64,000 bases of DNA from positions 44,529 through 108,528 of the forward strand of contig JAFNXL010000008.1 in assembly GCA_017379075.1 (NCBI GenBank). The letters run 5' to 3'. Every line of letters begins with the position of its first letter. The first letter of the stretch is position 1. The translations under genes were made by a program, and so were the position numbers. Shown here in pieces: positions 1-9,693 of this stretch. The stretch is from Bacteroidaceae bacterium. Lineage in GTDB: Bacteria; Bacteroidota; Bacteroidia; Bacteroidales; Bacteroidaceae. The notes under the pieces are model-generated. The model ran no database searches. It was given only the letters and a program-made list of their open reading frames with translations, and had not been told where the DNA came from.

Positions 1-1393
1 TGTTGTCATGGGGCGTGGCAATGCACACAATATCGGTTCGCTGAAGTGTTACGGAGGAGTGGCCGACAAGACCACCCGTGACAGCAAGCCCCACGGCACA
101 TTGAGGGGAATAACCATTAAGTCGCCCAAAATCCTCTTTGGCTGTTTTGACGACTGGCGCTTGGGTATGGAAGAATACGCCTCCGCTAATGCTACAGTGG
201 CTCCCCCTAAGGCATGGGACAAGGCCGTTCCTTTCGGATGGAACAGTTGGGGCGCACTTCAGTTCAAGCTTCGCTACCCTAAGGCATTGGAGGTTTCTGA
301 CTATTATGCACGCCATCTGCAACCCAACCATTTTGCCAATAGGGACAATCTGGTCTATATTGGTCTGGATTCTGGTTGGAATATCTTTTCGGAAGAGGAA
401 CTGAAGGATTTTGTTGACCGTTGCAAGGCCAACGGCCAGGTGGCTGGTGTGTATTGGACACCGTTTACAGACTGGGGAAAGAACCCGGAACGCAAGATAA
501 AGGAATTGCCTGGATGCAAATACAAGGATGTGTACCTCTATGCCAACGGAAAGCCGCAAGAATTGGACGGAGCCTATGCTTTGGATCCCACCCATCCGGC
601 AGTAGAGGCCATGATGAAGAAAACATCCGAACTGTTCCATCGGGTTGGCTTTGAATATGTGAAGATGGATTTTATGACCCATGGCGCAATGGAAGCGGAC
701 AAGTGGCACAATCCTGCCATTCAGACAGGCATACAGGGATACAACTATGGGATGAAATTGTTGGACAAGTATTTTGGAGACATGTACATGAATCTTTCCA
801 TCTCGCCCATCTTCCCAGCCCACTATGCGCAGTCCAGACGCATTGCTTGTGATGCCTGGAACAAGATAAAGGATACCGAATACACGCTGAACGCACTCTC
901 TTACGGATGGTGGATGGATCGTGTGTATCAGTATAACGATCCTGACCATATTGTGCTGAGAGAGGCTACGGACGGCGAGAACCGTGCGCGTGTTACCTCG
1001 GGCGTCATTACTGGTATTTTCATTGCCGGAGACGACTTCAGCGCAGAAGGACCAGAAGAGGTCAAGGAAAAGGCAATGAAATATCTGACAAATGCGGAAG
1101 TCAATGCCATCGCCAATGGAGAGGCTTTCCGTCCCGTGTATGGAAATGGAGAGAAATCGGAGTGTCAGTTTGTACGTATTGACGGAGAGGATAAGGCTTA
1201 TTATGCCGTTTTTAACTATACTGAAGAGGAACAGAAAACGACAACGCCTCTATCAGACCTTGGACTGGATGCCTCTTCCTCATACGAGGCAAAGGAACTG
1301 TGGACTGGAAACCGCATGACACTTAAGGGGAAAATCCAGGTAACGCTTCCGCCCAGCGATGTGGCGGTGTTTTCCATTACTCGCCAAAAATAG
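1..1393 (+). CDS. Alpha-galactosidase (GH27/GH36-like), 5' truncated by the window edge
   Basis: Retaining alpha-galactosidase-type glycoside hydrolase that would release terminal galactose from oligosaccharides. The frame is open to the left edge, so the N-terminus is missing; the first in-frame ATG is at 8 but is probably internal. The visible 461 residues include an FGWNSWG motif at about residues 75-81, characteristic of clan GH-D enzymes, and YVKMDF at about 217-222, where D221 matches the clan's catalytic nucleophile. The C-terminal 90 residues look like a beta-sandwich domain. A terminator-like hairpin follows. Family-level assignment is firm; the split between GH27 and GH36 and the exact substrate are not. 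The nearby GH106 and GH78 enzymes suggest a plant polysaccharide role. Confidence 0.85.
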   Translation, partial: VVMGRGNAHNIGSLKCYGGVADKTTRDSKPHGTLRGITIKSPKILFGCFDDWRLGMEEYASANATVAPPKAWDKAVPFGWNSWGALQFKLRYPKALEVSDYYARHLQPNHFANRDNLVYIGLDSGWNIFSEEELKDFVDRCKANGQVAGVYWTPFTDWGKNPERKIKELPGCKYKDVYLYANGKPQELDGAYALDPTHPAVEAMMKKTSELFHRVGFEYVKMDFMTHGAMEADKWHNPAIQTGIQGYNYGMKLLDKYFGDMYMNLSISPIFPAHYAQSRRIACDAWNKIKDTEYTLNALSYGWWMDRVYQYNDPDHIVLREATDGENRARVTSGVITGIFIAGDDFSAEGPEEVKEKAMKYLTNAEVNAIANGEAFRPVYGNGEKSECQFVRIDGEDKAYYAVFNYTEEEQKTTTPLSDLGLDASSSYEAKELWTGNRMTLKGKIQVTLPPSDVAVFSITRQK

Positions 1394-1422
1394 GCAATAA
1401 GGTGTCTTCTTGCGGATATAAT

Positions 1423-1480
1423 ATAACCGGAGGCATAAAAGCCCCCGGCTATTTTATTTCCCGTCTTTTCAGACGGCTTT
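1423..1480 (+). terminator. Two hairpins after the alpha-galactosidase
   Basis: A stem pairing ATAACCGGAGGC with GCCCCCGGCTAT around a short ATAAAA loop is followed by a T-rich tract (ATTTTATTT). A second small hairpin, CCGTC/GACGG at 1461-1476, follows directly and ends in CTTTTC. Together they look like an intrinsic terminator for the plus-strand gene, possibly working both ways against the convergent gene on the right. Confidence 0.6.
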
Positions 1481-1497
1481 TCGCTCATTCGTTAATC

Positions 1498-1539
1498 ACT
1501 CATTGCTCATCGCTCATTACTCATTGCTCATCTCTCCTC
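1498..1539. repeat. Degenerate 7-bp tandem repeat
   Basis: About six tandem heptamers of the form CTCAyyr run up to the stop codon of the next minus-strand gene. The same heptamer, in either orientation, recurs in many intergenic regions of this window. Confidence 0.7.
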
Positions 1540-3663
1540 TTACCAGATATCTTCCGGCGTTTCGGGGTTGTCATAAACTTCTTTGGGACAATACTCCAGA
1601 TAGTCTACATAGAACTCGCGGCTGGCATCGTCAAGTACGGTCTTGAAGCGTAGGTAATAGGTCTCGTCTGCCTTCATGGGCTCGCGTACAATGATGCGGC
1701 GGATAATCAGTGGGTCGGCGCGTGCCATTACGGCCATGCCGGTTCCGCCGTCGCAATAGCAGTTGGCGCCTTTCATAAAACCATTATTGCGCATTTTCTT
1801 GTCCACTTCTGCGTTGTAGTCCTGGTCGTCTTCCAAGTCTCTTTCCCAACCCACGTTGCTGGGGAAGGTGCCGGCTGTGGTTCGGCGCTCCAGACCACTC
1901 ATACGGATGTCCATGGGAATGCCCATAGGAGCGAGGCGTTCTTTGTCGCTTCCCCAGTAGAACTGTACCATGCCTCGGTTGTATCCGTCGCTTTGGATGT
2001 TGAAGCGCAGTTCATAGATACCGTCTTCTGGTACGGGAGGCAGACGGAAGGTTACGTCCAGGTTTCCGCGGATATTCAGCTCGTCTCCCTGATAGTTCTT
2101 CATGCTGGACCCCCATCCGTTATAATAGAAATAGTAGCTGTCGTCTTCAACCCAACAGTCGTCCAGATAAGGGTATTCGCTGCTAAAGGGGATGCCGGTG
2201 TGGCTCATGCTGTAGTATTGTGAACGGATGTCGTTGTTCATCAGTTCCGGCATTTGGGCGGCAATGTCCCAGCGGATGCGCTCCTTGTGCAGGTTGCGGC
2301 GGATTTCGGGACTGTAGGCCAGTATTTCATTGAGCGGATAGACGATGCCGTTGCGTACATTGAACTCACCGTCAGTTTCAGGTGGACTTACACGGATACC
2401 AGTTTTGTCGGGGTCGCAGCTCAACTCAATGTATTCGCCCTTGCGTCCGTTGTCAATATTGGGAAAACGGTTGATGCACACACCGTTGCTCTGGGGACTT
2501 TCCAGGAACTTCATCAGACGGCGCTTACCCATGGTGGTGTAGTATTCGTATGTTACGATGGACGCTTCCTTGTCATGGATGGAGTATCCTTTCTCGTTCC
2601 AGTGGATAACCATGCGGTCTGCAGCCAGTCGCATGGGCAGGAAATGGTAGGTGACAAAGCGGTTCAACAGATTGTCCTCGTGTGTGTAGTCCTCGTCCAC
2701 CTTTGCATCGGGGTAGAGGTTCTGGGTCTGCAGATAGTCCATGACATCGCTTACGGTGATGTCTAGCGGTTCCTTGCCCAGTTCCTTTTGCCAGAAGGAG
2801 TCGGTCTCGGCAAAATAGGTGTATCCGTAATAACGGTGTTCTGGCACCTTTCCTTGGGTGAATCCGATACCGGAAGTGTGTTCCACAGTTTTGGTAATCA
2901 GTCCTTCCTGGTAACGCTTTTCATACTCGTCGTCCCTGTATTTGTAGAGCGTATCCAGCATGCCCACGGTCTTGACAAGCATGGCAGATACGTAATATCC
3001 TGTTCTTTTCTCGTTGTAGATGGCTTCCAGCAGGTAGCCCAGGGTGTTGTTGGTGGGAGCCACCACGTTGTGCATACAGTGGATGACACCGTTCTCGGTT
3101 TGTATATCTCGGTTATAGACATCCACGCTTGCGCCGTTGATCCAAATGCTGTCCGGCACGTCGCAATAGGTAACCACCAGTTTACGCTGATACATATTGG
3201 AGAGGGGAAACTCGCCCTTGTTCATTACGGGGAAATTGGCGGTTTCATAGGGCAGCAGGTTGTCGCCCATGTCAATGATGCTGTTGTACACGATTACCTG
3301 TCGCACGGAGTCAAGCGTTGTGGAATCACGGAAACCGTCCCAGTCGGGTGTGTCAATGATGCCCTTCATGGCAAGTGTGTCCAAATAGAGCTGTATGGCA
3401 TTATTGGTGGGCGCGAACACGGTGTAGTTTCCTCGTGCCGCAAGCAACTGTTTGAGTGTGGACTCGGAGATGGGGCCTACTTTTACCTTTCCCAGCAAGT
3501 CTACATACTGGCTGTACTTGTCTTGTTTGGACAGGTAACTGTACACGGTCTCTTCGGTGAAAACATAACGGGCAGACATGTCAATATGTTCCTTGCATCC
3601 GATGAAGGCCATAGCGGTGATCAGACCCAGAATGATTTTTCTCAGTTTTTCATGTCGCATCAT
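1540..3663 (-). CDS. Fasciclin (FAS1) domain lipoprotein
   Basis: Cell-surface or periplasmic lipoprotein of 707 residues. The N-terminus has a lipobox-like end (AFIGC, C23). Two FAS1-type segments are suggested: a first with YTVFAPTNNAIQLYLD at about residues 79-94, and its partner motif near residue 200 (GVIHCMHNVVAPTNNTLG). The C-terminal 250 residues are beta-rich and resemble carbohydrate-binding-like tails of Bacteroidetes fasciclin proteins. FAS1 domains mediate adhesion, but the ligand here is unknown. A TAnnTTTG box lies 62 bp upstream. The gene follows the glycosyltransferase trio but has its own promoter. Confidence 0.75.
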   Translation of the reverse strand: MMRHEKLRKIILGLITAMAFIGCKEHIDMSARYVFTEETVYSYLSKQDKYSQYVDLLGKVKVGPISESTLKQLLAARGNYTVFAPTNNAIQLYLDTLAMKGIIDTPDWDGFRDSTTLDSVRQVIVYNSIIDMGDNLLPYETANFPVMNKGEFPLSNMYQRKLVVTYCDVPDSIWINGASVDVYNRDIQTENGVIHCMHNVVAPTNNTLGYLLEAIYNEKRTGYYVSAMLVKTVGMLDTLYKYRDDEYEKRYQEGLITKTVEHTSGIGFTQGKVPEHRYYGYTYFAETDSFWQKELGKEPLDITVSDVMDYLQTQNLYPDAKVDEDYTHEDNLLNRFVTYHFLPMRLAADRMVIHWNEKGYSIHDKEASIVTYEYYTTMGKRRLMKFLESPQSNGVCINRFPNIDNGRKGEYIELSCDPDKTGIRVSPPETDGEFNVRNGIVYPLNEILAYSPEIRRNLHKERIRWDIAAQMPELMNNDIRSQYYSMSHTGIPFSSEYPYLDDCWVEDDSYYFYYNGWGSSMKNYQGDELNIRGNLDVTFRLPPVPEDGIYELRFNIQSDGYNRGMVQFYWGSDKERLAPMGIPMDIRMSGLERRTTAGTFPSNVGWERDLEDDQDYNAEVDKKMRNNGFMKGANCYCDGGTGMAVMARADPLIIRRIIVREPMKADETYYLRFKTVLDDASREFYVDYLEYCPKEVYDNPETPEDIW

Positions 3664-3724
3664 AATATTTCGTGTTTTGTTGTTTTAAACGGTATTTTGG
3701 TGGTATGTTTGCCATTTCTATTTG

Positions 3725-3732
3725 CAAATATA
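3725..3732 (-). promoter_or_regulatory. Bacteroidetes -7 box of the fasciclin gene
   Basis: On the minus strand this reads TATATTTG, a full match to TAnnTTTG, 62 bp upstream of the ATG at 3663. I could not place a clear -33 TTTG. Confidence 0.5.
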
Positions 3733-3799
3733 CATTTTTTCCGTTTTTTATAAGAATTTTTAACACGGAAAATGCATGTGGAAAGGTAAAAAACGGGCG

Positions 3800-4726
3800 T
3801 TACTGGCGTTTCCTTTTTATGAATTTCCGCATGAAACGGTTAAGTGAGCACAAAATGCGGATGCCGAAGATGTTGAAGAGGATGGTTTTCATGCAAATGA
3901 TGGAGCGGAAGCGGATGTAGGGGATGACAGGCTTGTCTCCGCTCAGTTCATGGGCGTAGATTTGGATGTTTACCAGTTCCAGGTAGTACCGCTCGTCTCC
4001 GTCGGGTGCCAGTGCCGGCATTTGTATGGCTTTCATGTGCGCCTGGAGCAGGGAGCGGTAGGCCTCTGCATCGGCCAGTGCGGTTATGCCGTTGCGGTTG
4101 TATGTGTAATGGTAGCATCCCGTGCCCGCTGTGGCAAGGCTTCGGCATTGGGCAAGTAACAGCGGCAGGGTGTGCATGTCTTCAAAAACTTTCCCTCTCG
4201 GAAAACGTATGTTTTGGAAGAGTTGTCGGCGGTATATCTTGTTCCAGGCGTAGGAGTGTCTCCAACCTTCAGTCTGGTGCCAGTAGTGGCGGATGTCGGT
4301 GTAGACGGTCTCTTCAAATGTCAGGAGGTGTCGTTTGTCGGAACCTTCGTGTTCCTGGACGGGAAATTCCACGAAGTCCACTTCCTCGTGAGCCTCCAGA
4401 AAACAGACCAAAGGATGGTAGGTAAGAGGGGAAAGGTAGTCGTCCGAGTCCACAAACGTGAGGAATTCTCCTTGTGCCGCATCAATTCCGGCGTTGCGCG
4501 CATCGCTCAGTCCGCCGTTCTTCTTGTGGATGACACGGATCCGACTGTCGCGCAATGCCCACTCGTCGCACATGGCTGGGCAGCGGTCGGGCGAACCGTC
4601 ATCTACCAGAATGATTTCCATTCCGGAACACTTTTGTGCCACAATGCTTTCTATGCATCGGTCCAGCGTGTCTTCTACCTTATATATAGGTACGATGACG
4701 CTCAGCTTCCGCCCTCTGTCTGTCAT
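3800..4726 (-). CDS. Family 2 glycosyltransferase
   Basis: Predicted inverting GT-A glycosyltransferase (308 aa) that transfers a sugar from a nucleotide-sugar to an acceptor. The N-terminal domain has the GT2 start SVIVPIYKVEDTL, the nucleotide-binding VDDGS (residues 41-45) and the metal-binding DSDD (93-96). There is no signal peptide or long membrane anchor. The gene starts 14 bp after the GH106 gene and is probably the last gene of an operon with that gene and the ArnT-like transferase. The acceptor and sugar cannot be told from sequence. The basic C-terminus (FIKRKRQ) may help membrane association. Confidence 0.85.
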   Translation of the reverse strand: MTDRGRKLSVIVPIYKVEDTLDRCIESIVAQKCSGMEIILVDDGSPDRCPAMCDEWALRDSRIRVIHKKNGGLSDARNAGIDAAQGEFLTFVDSDDYLSPLTYHPLVCFLEAHEEVDFVEFPVQEHEGSDKRHLLTFEETVYTDIRHYWHQTEGWRHSYAWNKIYRRQLFQNIRFPRGKVFEDMHTLPLLLAQCRSLATAGTGCYHYTYNRNGITALADAEAYRSLLQAHMKAIQMPALAPDGDERYYLELVNIQIYAHELSGDKPVIPYIRFRSIICMKTILFNIFGIRILCSLNRFMRKFIKRKRQ

Positions 4727-4740
4727 ATACGTCTGGTCCC

Positions 4741-7700
4741 TTATTTCTCCATTCTTACCATTACGGGACCGAGCAAACCGTTCGCACGCAGTTTTTCTTC
4801 TTTCCTTGGTCCGGAGATGACCCAGGTCTTGCGTTCCGCTTCGGGCAGTCCGGCATCATAGACCAGGCGGTTGAACCAACTGCTCGTTACGTCTATCTCC
4901 AGGGTGTTGTCGCCTTTCTTCAGTGCTTTGGTGATGTTGGCCTGATAAGGTTCGGTCCACAATGTGCCCAGTTCCTGTCCGTTCAGGCGTACCACGGCGA
5001 TCATTTCCACGTTGCCCAAATGTAGCGTATAGTTTGCACCCTTCTCCACCTTGTTCATGTGCAGGGTGGTACGGTATGTGGCGGTACCGCTGAAAGCCTT
5101 TCCTTCGGCGGATGAAATCATCTCGTGCCAAGGTTTCAGTGAGGTGATGGTCAGCGGCGCGTTAATGCCCCATCCTTCGGGGAAGGAAACGGTCCATGTC
5201 TGTTCAGAAAGCAGGGTGGATGTAACCTCCTGTTGTGGTTTGGCTTGTGAAGGCTTGCCGTCATGATGGAAAACCACGAAAGCGCATTCTGCCCTTGACA
5301 GCACGATGTCCATGCGGGTCTTGCCGTCTTGTTGGGTGCAGGGAATTTCCTTGACGGTTCCGCTTACGGGATTCCATATTTCCACACGTCCGGTACAGTT
5401 GAACTCCACTTCTCCACTGAACGGAGTTTCGCGGTCGGCACATACGAAATACCAGTCGGCACCTTCTGCTTTGCGGTGCAGCCATTGGTTGCCTATTCCG
5501 GTAACGTCGGGCTGAATGTTCAGGTGCTCCAGCGCGTTTTCCAAACTCATCTGGCTGAATACACGTCCGTTGCCTAACGTATGTGCTTGAGGTGCGTTCT
5601 TGGGCCAAAGTGTGGCCACGGCGGCCTCATAACGTGCAGCCTGTCGGTCTCCGTTGCCAAGTGTGGCCATGCCGGTGGGCATGTCTGCCACAAGGATACC
5701 GCCCTGCTTCACCAACTCAACCAACCGCTCCAATGTTTCGGGCTGCATGCGTCCGGGTTGGGGAATCCAAAGCACGGGATAAGTGATGCCGTCTGGTGTG
5801 GTCCACTTGCCGTTCTTTACACTCAGACGGGTAAGCAGCGCATCGGGGTTGCAGTAGTCATAACGGTAGCCCACAGGGAAGGGGTAGAACTGGTCAGGTT
5901 TCTGTTGGTATTCGTCGCCAATGTACCACAGCACGCTGCTTATGGGTTTTCCGCGTTCCATCATGTAGGTGCATCGTGCCAGATAGGAAGTGAATGCCGG
6001 CATGTGCTTCCACCATGTCTGTCCACGCAGGAAGGGGCTTCCGATGCCGCTTCCGAAACTGGTGCCGGGGAAATACTTTGATGCGCCGGGGTTGTGTGTA
6101 TAGGTGTGGAACACAAAGTGGGACATGCCGTCCAGCAGATTTTGGTTGGCCACGTCCTTCAGCATCTGCCAGTGTTCGTCCCAGGTGAGGACAAAAGAGG
6201 TGAACGATTCTGCCGATACACGGGGTTTGCCGTACATTCTTGCGGCAGAGGCCGTGGGACGTATGGGTTTGTAGTTGCGGTTGTACAGGAAGTTGGTGAA
6301 CGGTTGCCAGAATTCGCACATCGGCACGTCGGCAAACTTGTAATATTCCATCGGGTCGGCAGGCGTAATGTCGCCGCCGGCGGTTTCATAGGTGCAGGTC
6401 AGCCCGTTTGCGTGTGCCAGACGGCTCATTTCGCCGAAGAAGTTGTTCACGAAAAGACTGTTCAGTGTCTTGCGCCAGTCCACCAGGAAACGTGCGGTGG
6501 TTTCTGGGCTGTCAATCACAAAGCCGAAGAGGGCAGGCATCCATTGTTCCAGGGGATAGCTGGCAATGCGGCGGAAGTCCTGTGGCATGTTCTTTGTCCA
6601 GGTTTGTGAATAGCATTCCCAACTGTCCATCAGCATATTGCTGACCAGTCCCTTTACGGGACCGTTTGCCATGTGGCCGATGTAGTTCTTGAAGTGCAGC
6701 GCGGCTCCCGATGGGTCAAGCTTGTTGCATTCCCATCCTGTGGCTTCTGCCGGAGCGGGTCCGTTGCGGCGTCCGGTGTTGATGTGGCCTATGCGCAGGA
6801 TGGTCCATTCGTCTTGCGGAGCTTTCCAACTCAGTTTGCCGTCGGCATCCATCTTGTCTGTCAGATTTATAATCATGTTTCCTTTTACATAAGCCTCTGC
6901 CGACTGTTTCGCAGAGGCGCTTTCGGGCAATACGGTGCGCAGTGTCCATCCGGCCTCGCCTTCCCAGTTTTGTTTGCGTGCGGCGGAAAGCAACCTGACA
7001 GAAGAGATGTTCATGTTGTGCCGGTTGTGGATCAATACACGGTAGTGCTGGCAGTCGGGTTGTTCGGCAAGCGCCAGTGAAATGGTATGCGAGTCTTGCC
7101 AGTTTGAATATGGCATGGGGGTTTCCAACACTTTGTGTACACGTCCGTTACGGTCTATGGCCTCCACCTGCAGGTTGATGCCTGGGTCAACGCCAAAGTC
7201 GTGGTTGAACTTGTCGATGGGCGAGAACTCCAGCGTTCTTGCCACAGCAGGTTTGTCCAGTCTGATGTCTATGATGTTGGGTGCGTCGGGAGTTGTCGGC
7301 TTGAAGTTGTACTTGCCGGTGAACAGCGGTTCTTCGGTGTCGCCCAACGGGGTGGGGAAGGCCAGTACGATGACATCGCGGTAGTCGCGGTTGGGGTCGC
7401 CGGCCTCCTTTGCCTTGGGCAGTATGATGTCGCCTGTATGTCCTTCCTTGATGTCGTATCGGCTGTAAGTGAGGTGGCGCATGGTATGGTCGAAGTCAAT
7501 CCACGGTCCGCCGCTCATGGCCCATCCCGGACAGTTCTGCATGGTAAATCGCAGACCAAGGCGTTGCGCTTCGCTGGCGGTGTGCTGTACCAGACTTTCC
7601 CATTTGTCGCTCAGACAGTACACCGGCTCGGTAACGCCCTTCCATCCGTCGGAAAAACCTCCGCCGTGGAAAAACTGTACGCCAGCCAGCCCCGAAGCGG

Positions 7701-7935
7701 CAATGGCCTCCAGGTCGGCTGTGATTCCGGCGCGGTCCACGTTGCCGTTTACATAGTGGAACCATGTTTCCGGGAAGAACATTTTCTTGGGTGAATGGAA
7801 CAGCGTGGCGTCCTGCGCGTCAAAAGGGCGCTGGAGCAACGTGGTGTCGGGTATGGCTTTTACAATTTCTTTATCTGCGTAAATCGGACAGATGCCTGCA
7901 AGGGCAAAAAGGGCGATAAGGCTTTTTTTCATCAT
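4741..7935 (-). CDS. GH106-like alpha-L-rhamnosidase
   Basis: Large secreted glycoside hydrolase of the GH106 type, expected to remove alpha-L-rhamnose from pectic or other glycans. After a signal peptide (MMKKSLIALFALAGICPIYA) come the family's conserved blocks: FHYVNGNVDRAGITADLEAI, SEAQRLGLRFTMQNCPGWAM and then SGGPW. The C-terminus has a galactose-binding-like beta-sandwich (NVEMIAVVRLNGQELGTLW). I place the start at 7935, where TAA of the upstream gene is followed after one base by ATGATG; the longer reading needs a TTG at 7959. Length (1064 aa) fits the family. The tight link to two glycosyltransferases is unusual for a catabolic enzyme and could mean a glycan-remodelling role. Confidence 0.85.
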   Translation of the reverse strand: MMKKSLIALFALAGICPIYADKEIVKAIPDTTLLQRPFDAQDATLFHSPKKMFFPETWFHYVNGNVDRAGITADLEAIAASGLAGVQFFHGGGFSDGWKGVTEPVYCLSDKWESLVQHTASEAQRLGLRFTMQNCPGWAMSGGPWIDFDHTMRHLTYSRYDIKEGHTGDIILPKAKEAGDPNRDYRDVIVLAFPTPLGDTEEPLFTGKYNFKPTTPDAPNIIDIRLDKPAVARTLEFSPIDKFNHDFGVDPGINLQVEAIDRNGRVHKVLETPMPYSNWQDSHTISLALAEQPDCQHYRVLIHNRHNMNISSVRLLSAARKQNWEGEAGWTLRTVLPESASAKQSAEAYVKGNMIINLTDKMDADGKLSWKAPQDEWTILRIGHINTGRRNGPAPAEATGWECNKLDPSGAALHFKNYIGHMANGPVKGLVSNMLMDSWECYSQTWTKNMPQDFRRIASYPLEQWMPALFGFVIDSPETTARFLVDWRKTLNSLFVNNFFGEMSRLAHANGLTCTYETAGGDITPADPMEYYKFADVPMCEFWQPFTNFLYNRNYKPIRPTASAARMYGKPRVSAESFTSFVLTWDEHWQMLKDVANQNLLDGMSHFVFHTYTHNPGASKYFPGTSFGSGIGSPFLRGQTWWKHMPAFTSYLARCTYMMERGKPISSVLWYIGDEYQQKPDQFYPFPVGYRYDYCNPDALLTRLSVKNGKWTTPDGITYPVLWIPQPGRMQPETLERLVELVKQGGILVADMPTGMATLGNGDRQAARYEAAVATLWPKNAPQAHTLGNGRVFSQMSLENALEHLNIQPDVTGIGNQWLHRKAEGADWYFVCADRETPFSGEVEFNCTGRVEIWNPVSGTVKEIPCTQQDGKTRMDIVLSRAECAFVVFHHDGKPSQAKPQQEVTSTLLSEQTWTVSFPEGWGINAPLTITSLKPWHEMISSAEGKAFSGTATYRTTLHMNKVEKGANYTLHLGNVEMIAVVRLNGQELGTLWTEPYQANITKALKKGDNTLEIDVTSSWFNRLVYDAGLPEAERKTWVISGPRKEEKLRANGLLGPVMVRMEK

Positions 7936-7936
7936 G

Positions 7937-9388
7937 TTATTCTGATTTAAGGGGTTCAAAACGATAGAGCAGTATGTTTTGCTTCACATCGCAACTGCGA
8001 TGAGGATCCAGCTCTACTGGCAGGAAGCGGAATTTGTCTTGTGATTGGATAAAGTCGGGCGCGTCTTTCTCGCCGATAATCAGATAGCCTTCTGGCTGTG
8101 CGGGTCCCGTGCTTTTCCATGCATCCACTTTGTCCTTCAGGTAATAGTTGATGGTGAAGAAGTGCATCGGATTGCCCGGCGCTCCGCCCGATACATGGCT
8201 GGTCAGGTATTTGTCGCCCACAATGCGTTGTATCTCCCTGGCGGTGTTCAGGTCACTTTTTCGGTTCAGGAAGAAGAAGGGCAGCACCACGGCGAATGCC
8301 AGCGTGAACAATCCCACAGAAACGCCTGTGGCACGCTTGATGAACCGTGGCGAAAATACTTTCTGCATATACAAGGCGATGAAATAAGCCACAAAGGGAT
8401 ACATGGGCAGGATGTATACGCCGCGTTTGCTCTTGGGGATGCAATAGAATACAAAGATGACAGTAGCCGCTACCAGAGAGAACAACTCAACGGGTTCGAT
8501 TTGTGTGAACTTGCGCTTGATGCCCTCCAAACTCCATTTGCGGCGTAGCCCGGGCAGCAGCACCAAAGTCCAAGGCAGCAGTCCGGCTGGCAGCATCACA
8601 AAATAGTACCACAATCCGTTCTCGTGGCTGGCATAGCTCATTTTGCCCAGGAAACGGTCGATGTTCTCTTCCTTTACCAGACGTAGGAATTCCTCTCCAC
8701 CCTGTTGGTAGGCGGCATAGTACCACACGGCAGGCAGGATGAGTGAGGCCAGGGCTGTGGCGGCCAGACTGAAGAATACACGGAAGAAGTTCTCGCGTCG
8801 CAGGAGCAGATACAATCCCGTGACACCACAGGGCAGAACAATGGCCACTGGGCCTTTGGTCAGTGTGCCCAGACTCATCATCAGAATGGCCAGCCAGGGC
8901 ACGGGCCGGCAACGTTCATGCTCGGTCCATCGGGCAAAGGCGTATATGGCACCCACAATGCAGAACGTCAGCACCATGTCCACACGGCAGGCGTGTGCGG
9001 AACGGAACACCTCAAAGCACCCCAGACATATCAGGGCGGCGGTGAGTGCCGTCTGTGCGTTGCGCCTTTTTGCGTAGTAGACATACATCCACACCATCAT
9101 CAGCAGGGCGGTCAGTGCGCTCGGAAAACGTGCAGCCCATTCGCTCATGCCGCCCAACACAGTGGCGGTGGCGGCAATGCACCAGTGGAAGAATGGGGGT
9201 TTGTAAGCCATTTCGCCACCGTTGTTATGTGGCAATATCCAATTGTCTTGCTGAATCATGGTCAGCGACACGATGGCTTCGCGCGGCTCTCCCTTGGTGT
9301 TAAAATCGGAAAGTCCCAGCCAAGGCAATGTGGCAAGGACTGCCACAACAATGAGAATGAGTAAGTTTTTTTTCTGTAAAGTGTTCAT
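7937..9388 (-). CDS. ArnT-like membrane glycosyltransferase (GT83/PMT superfamily)
   Basis: Integral membrane glycosyltransferase of about 483 aa that would use a polyprenyl-phosphate sugar donor. The signature near the N-terminus is TKGEPREA, in which the acidic residue is catalytic in the ArnT/PMT superfamily, followed by MAYKPPFFHW, typical of ArnT-like proteins. About ten hydrophobic segments follow. The start at 9388 (MNTLQKKNLLIL) begins the first membrane helix; the frame continues further upstream, but that part lies in repeat DNA and has no protein character. It ends one base before the GH106 ATG, so the two are likely cotranscribed. The natural acceptor (lipid A, exopolysaccharide or protein) is unknown. 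Confidence 0.85.
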   Translation of the reverse strand: MNTLQKKNLLILIVVAVLATLPWLGLSDFNTKGEPREAIVSLTMIQQDNWILPHNNGGEMAYKPPFFHWCIAATATVLGGMSEWAARFPSALTALLMMVWMYVYYAKRRNAQTALTAALICLGCFEVFRSAHACRVDMVLTFCIVGAIYAFARWTEHERCRPVPWLAILMMSLGTLTKGPVAIVLPCGVTGLYLLLRRENFFRVFFSLAATALASLILPAVWYYAAYQQGGEEFLRLVKEENIDRFLGKMSYASHENGLWYYFVMLPAGLLPWTLVLLPGLRRKWSLEGIKRKFTQIEPVELFSLVAATVIFVFYCIPKSKRGVYILPMYPFVAYFIALYMQKVFSPRFIKRATGVSVGLFTLAFAVVLPFFFLNRKSDLNTAREIQRIVGDKYLTSHVSGGAPGNPMHFFTINYYLKDKVDAWKSTGPAQPEGYLIIGEKDAPDFIQSQDKFRFLPVELDPHRSCDVKQNILLYRFEPLKSE

Positions 9389-9585
9389 AAATGCTTGTTT
9401 CTTGCCGTAAAGATACAATGAAACGGGCAAATTCGCCAAAAAACAATGTCCAAAAAACAAAATTATAGGAGATTGAATAACGATTTGTATTTCAAACGGC
9501 CAAACAAAATGGCCCAAATGCGGTGGATTGAGGATGTTTTTAGAGTAGACGTAGATACTTTTTAGTAATGAGCTGTGAGCGATGA

Positions 9586-9636
9586 GATTAGACATAAGTA
9601 TTGAATTGGGCCCCAATTCAATACTTATGTCTAATC
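9586..9636. repeat. Perfect 51-bp palindrome
   Basis: Two 25-bp arms match perfectly around one central C (9611). The left arm begins GATTAGACATAAG and ends GAATTGGG. GATTAGACATAAG recurs in other intergenic repeats of this window (near 22535). Confidence 0.95.
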
Positions 9637-9693
9637 CTTTTGGCGGGATTGGCGTGAGTGAAAACCTCGGACGCTGCACGCAGACGTCCCTAC
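9631..9693. repeat. Partial MITE-like element (family A)
   Basis: The stretch carries the GGCGGGATTGGCG body end and one terminal inverted repeat (CCTCGGACGCTGCACGCAG, ending CCCTAC). It matches one end of the complete copies at 28688-28833 and 42454-42609. Confidence 0.7.

Noticed and set aside
9389-9679. 97-residue N-terminal extension of the ArnT-like protein
   Set aside because: It crosses the perfect palindrome and repeat DNA and has no protein character; ATG 9388 starts the first membrane helix.
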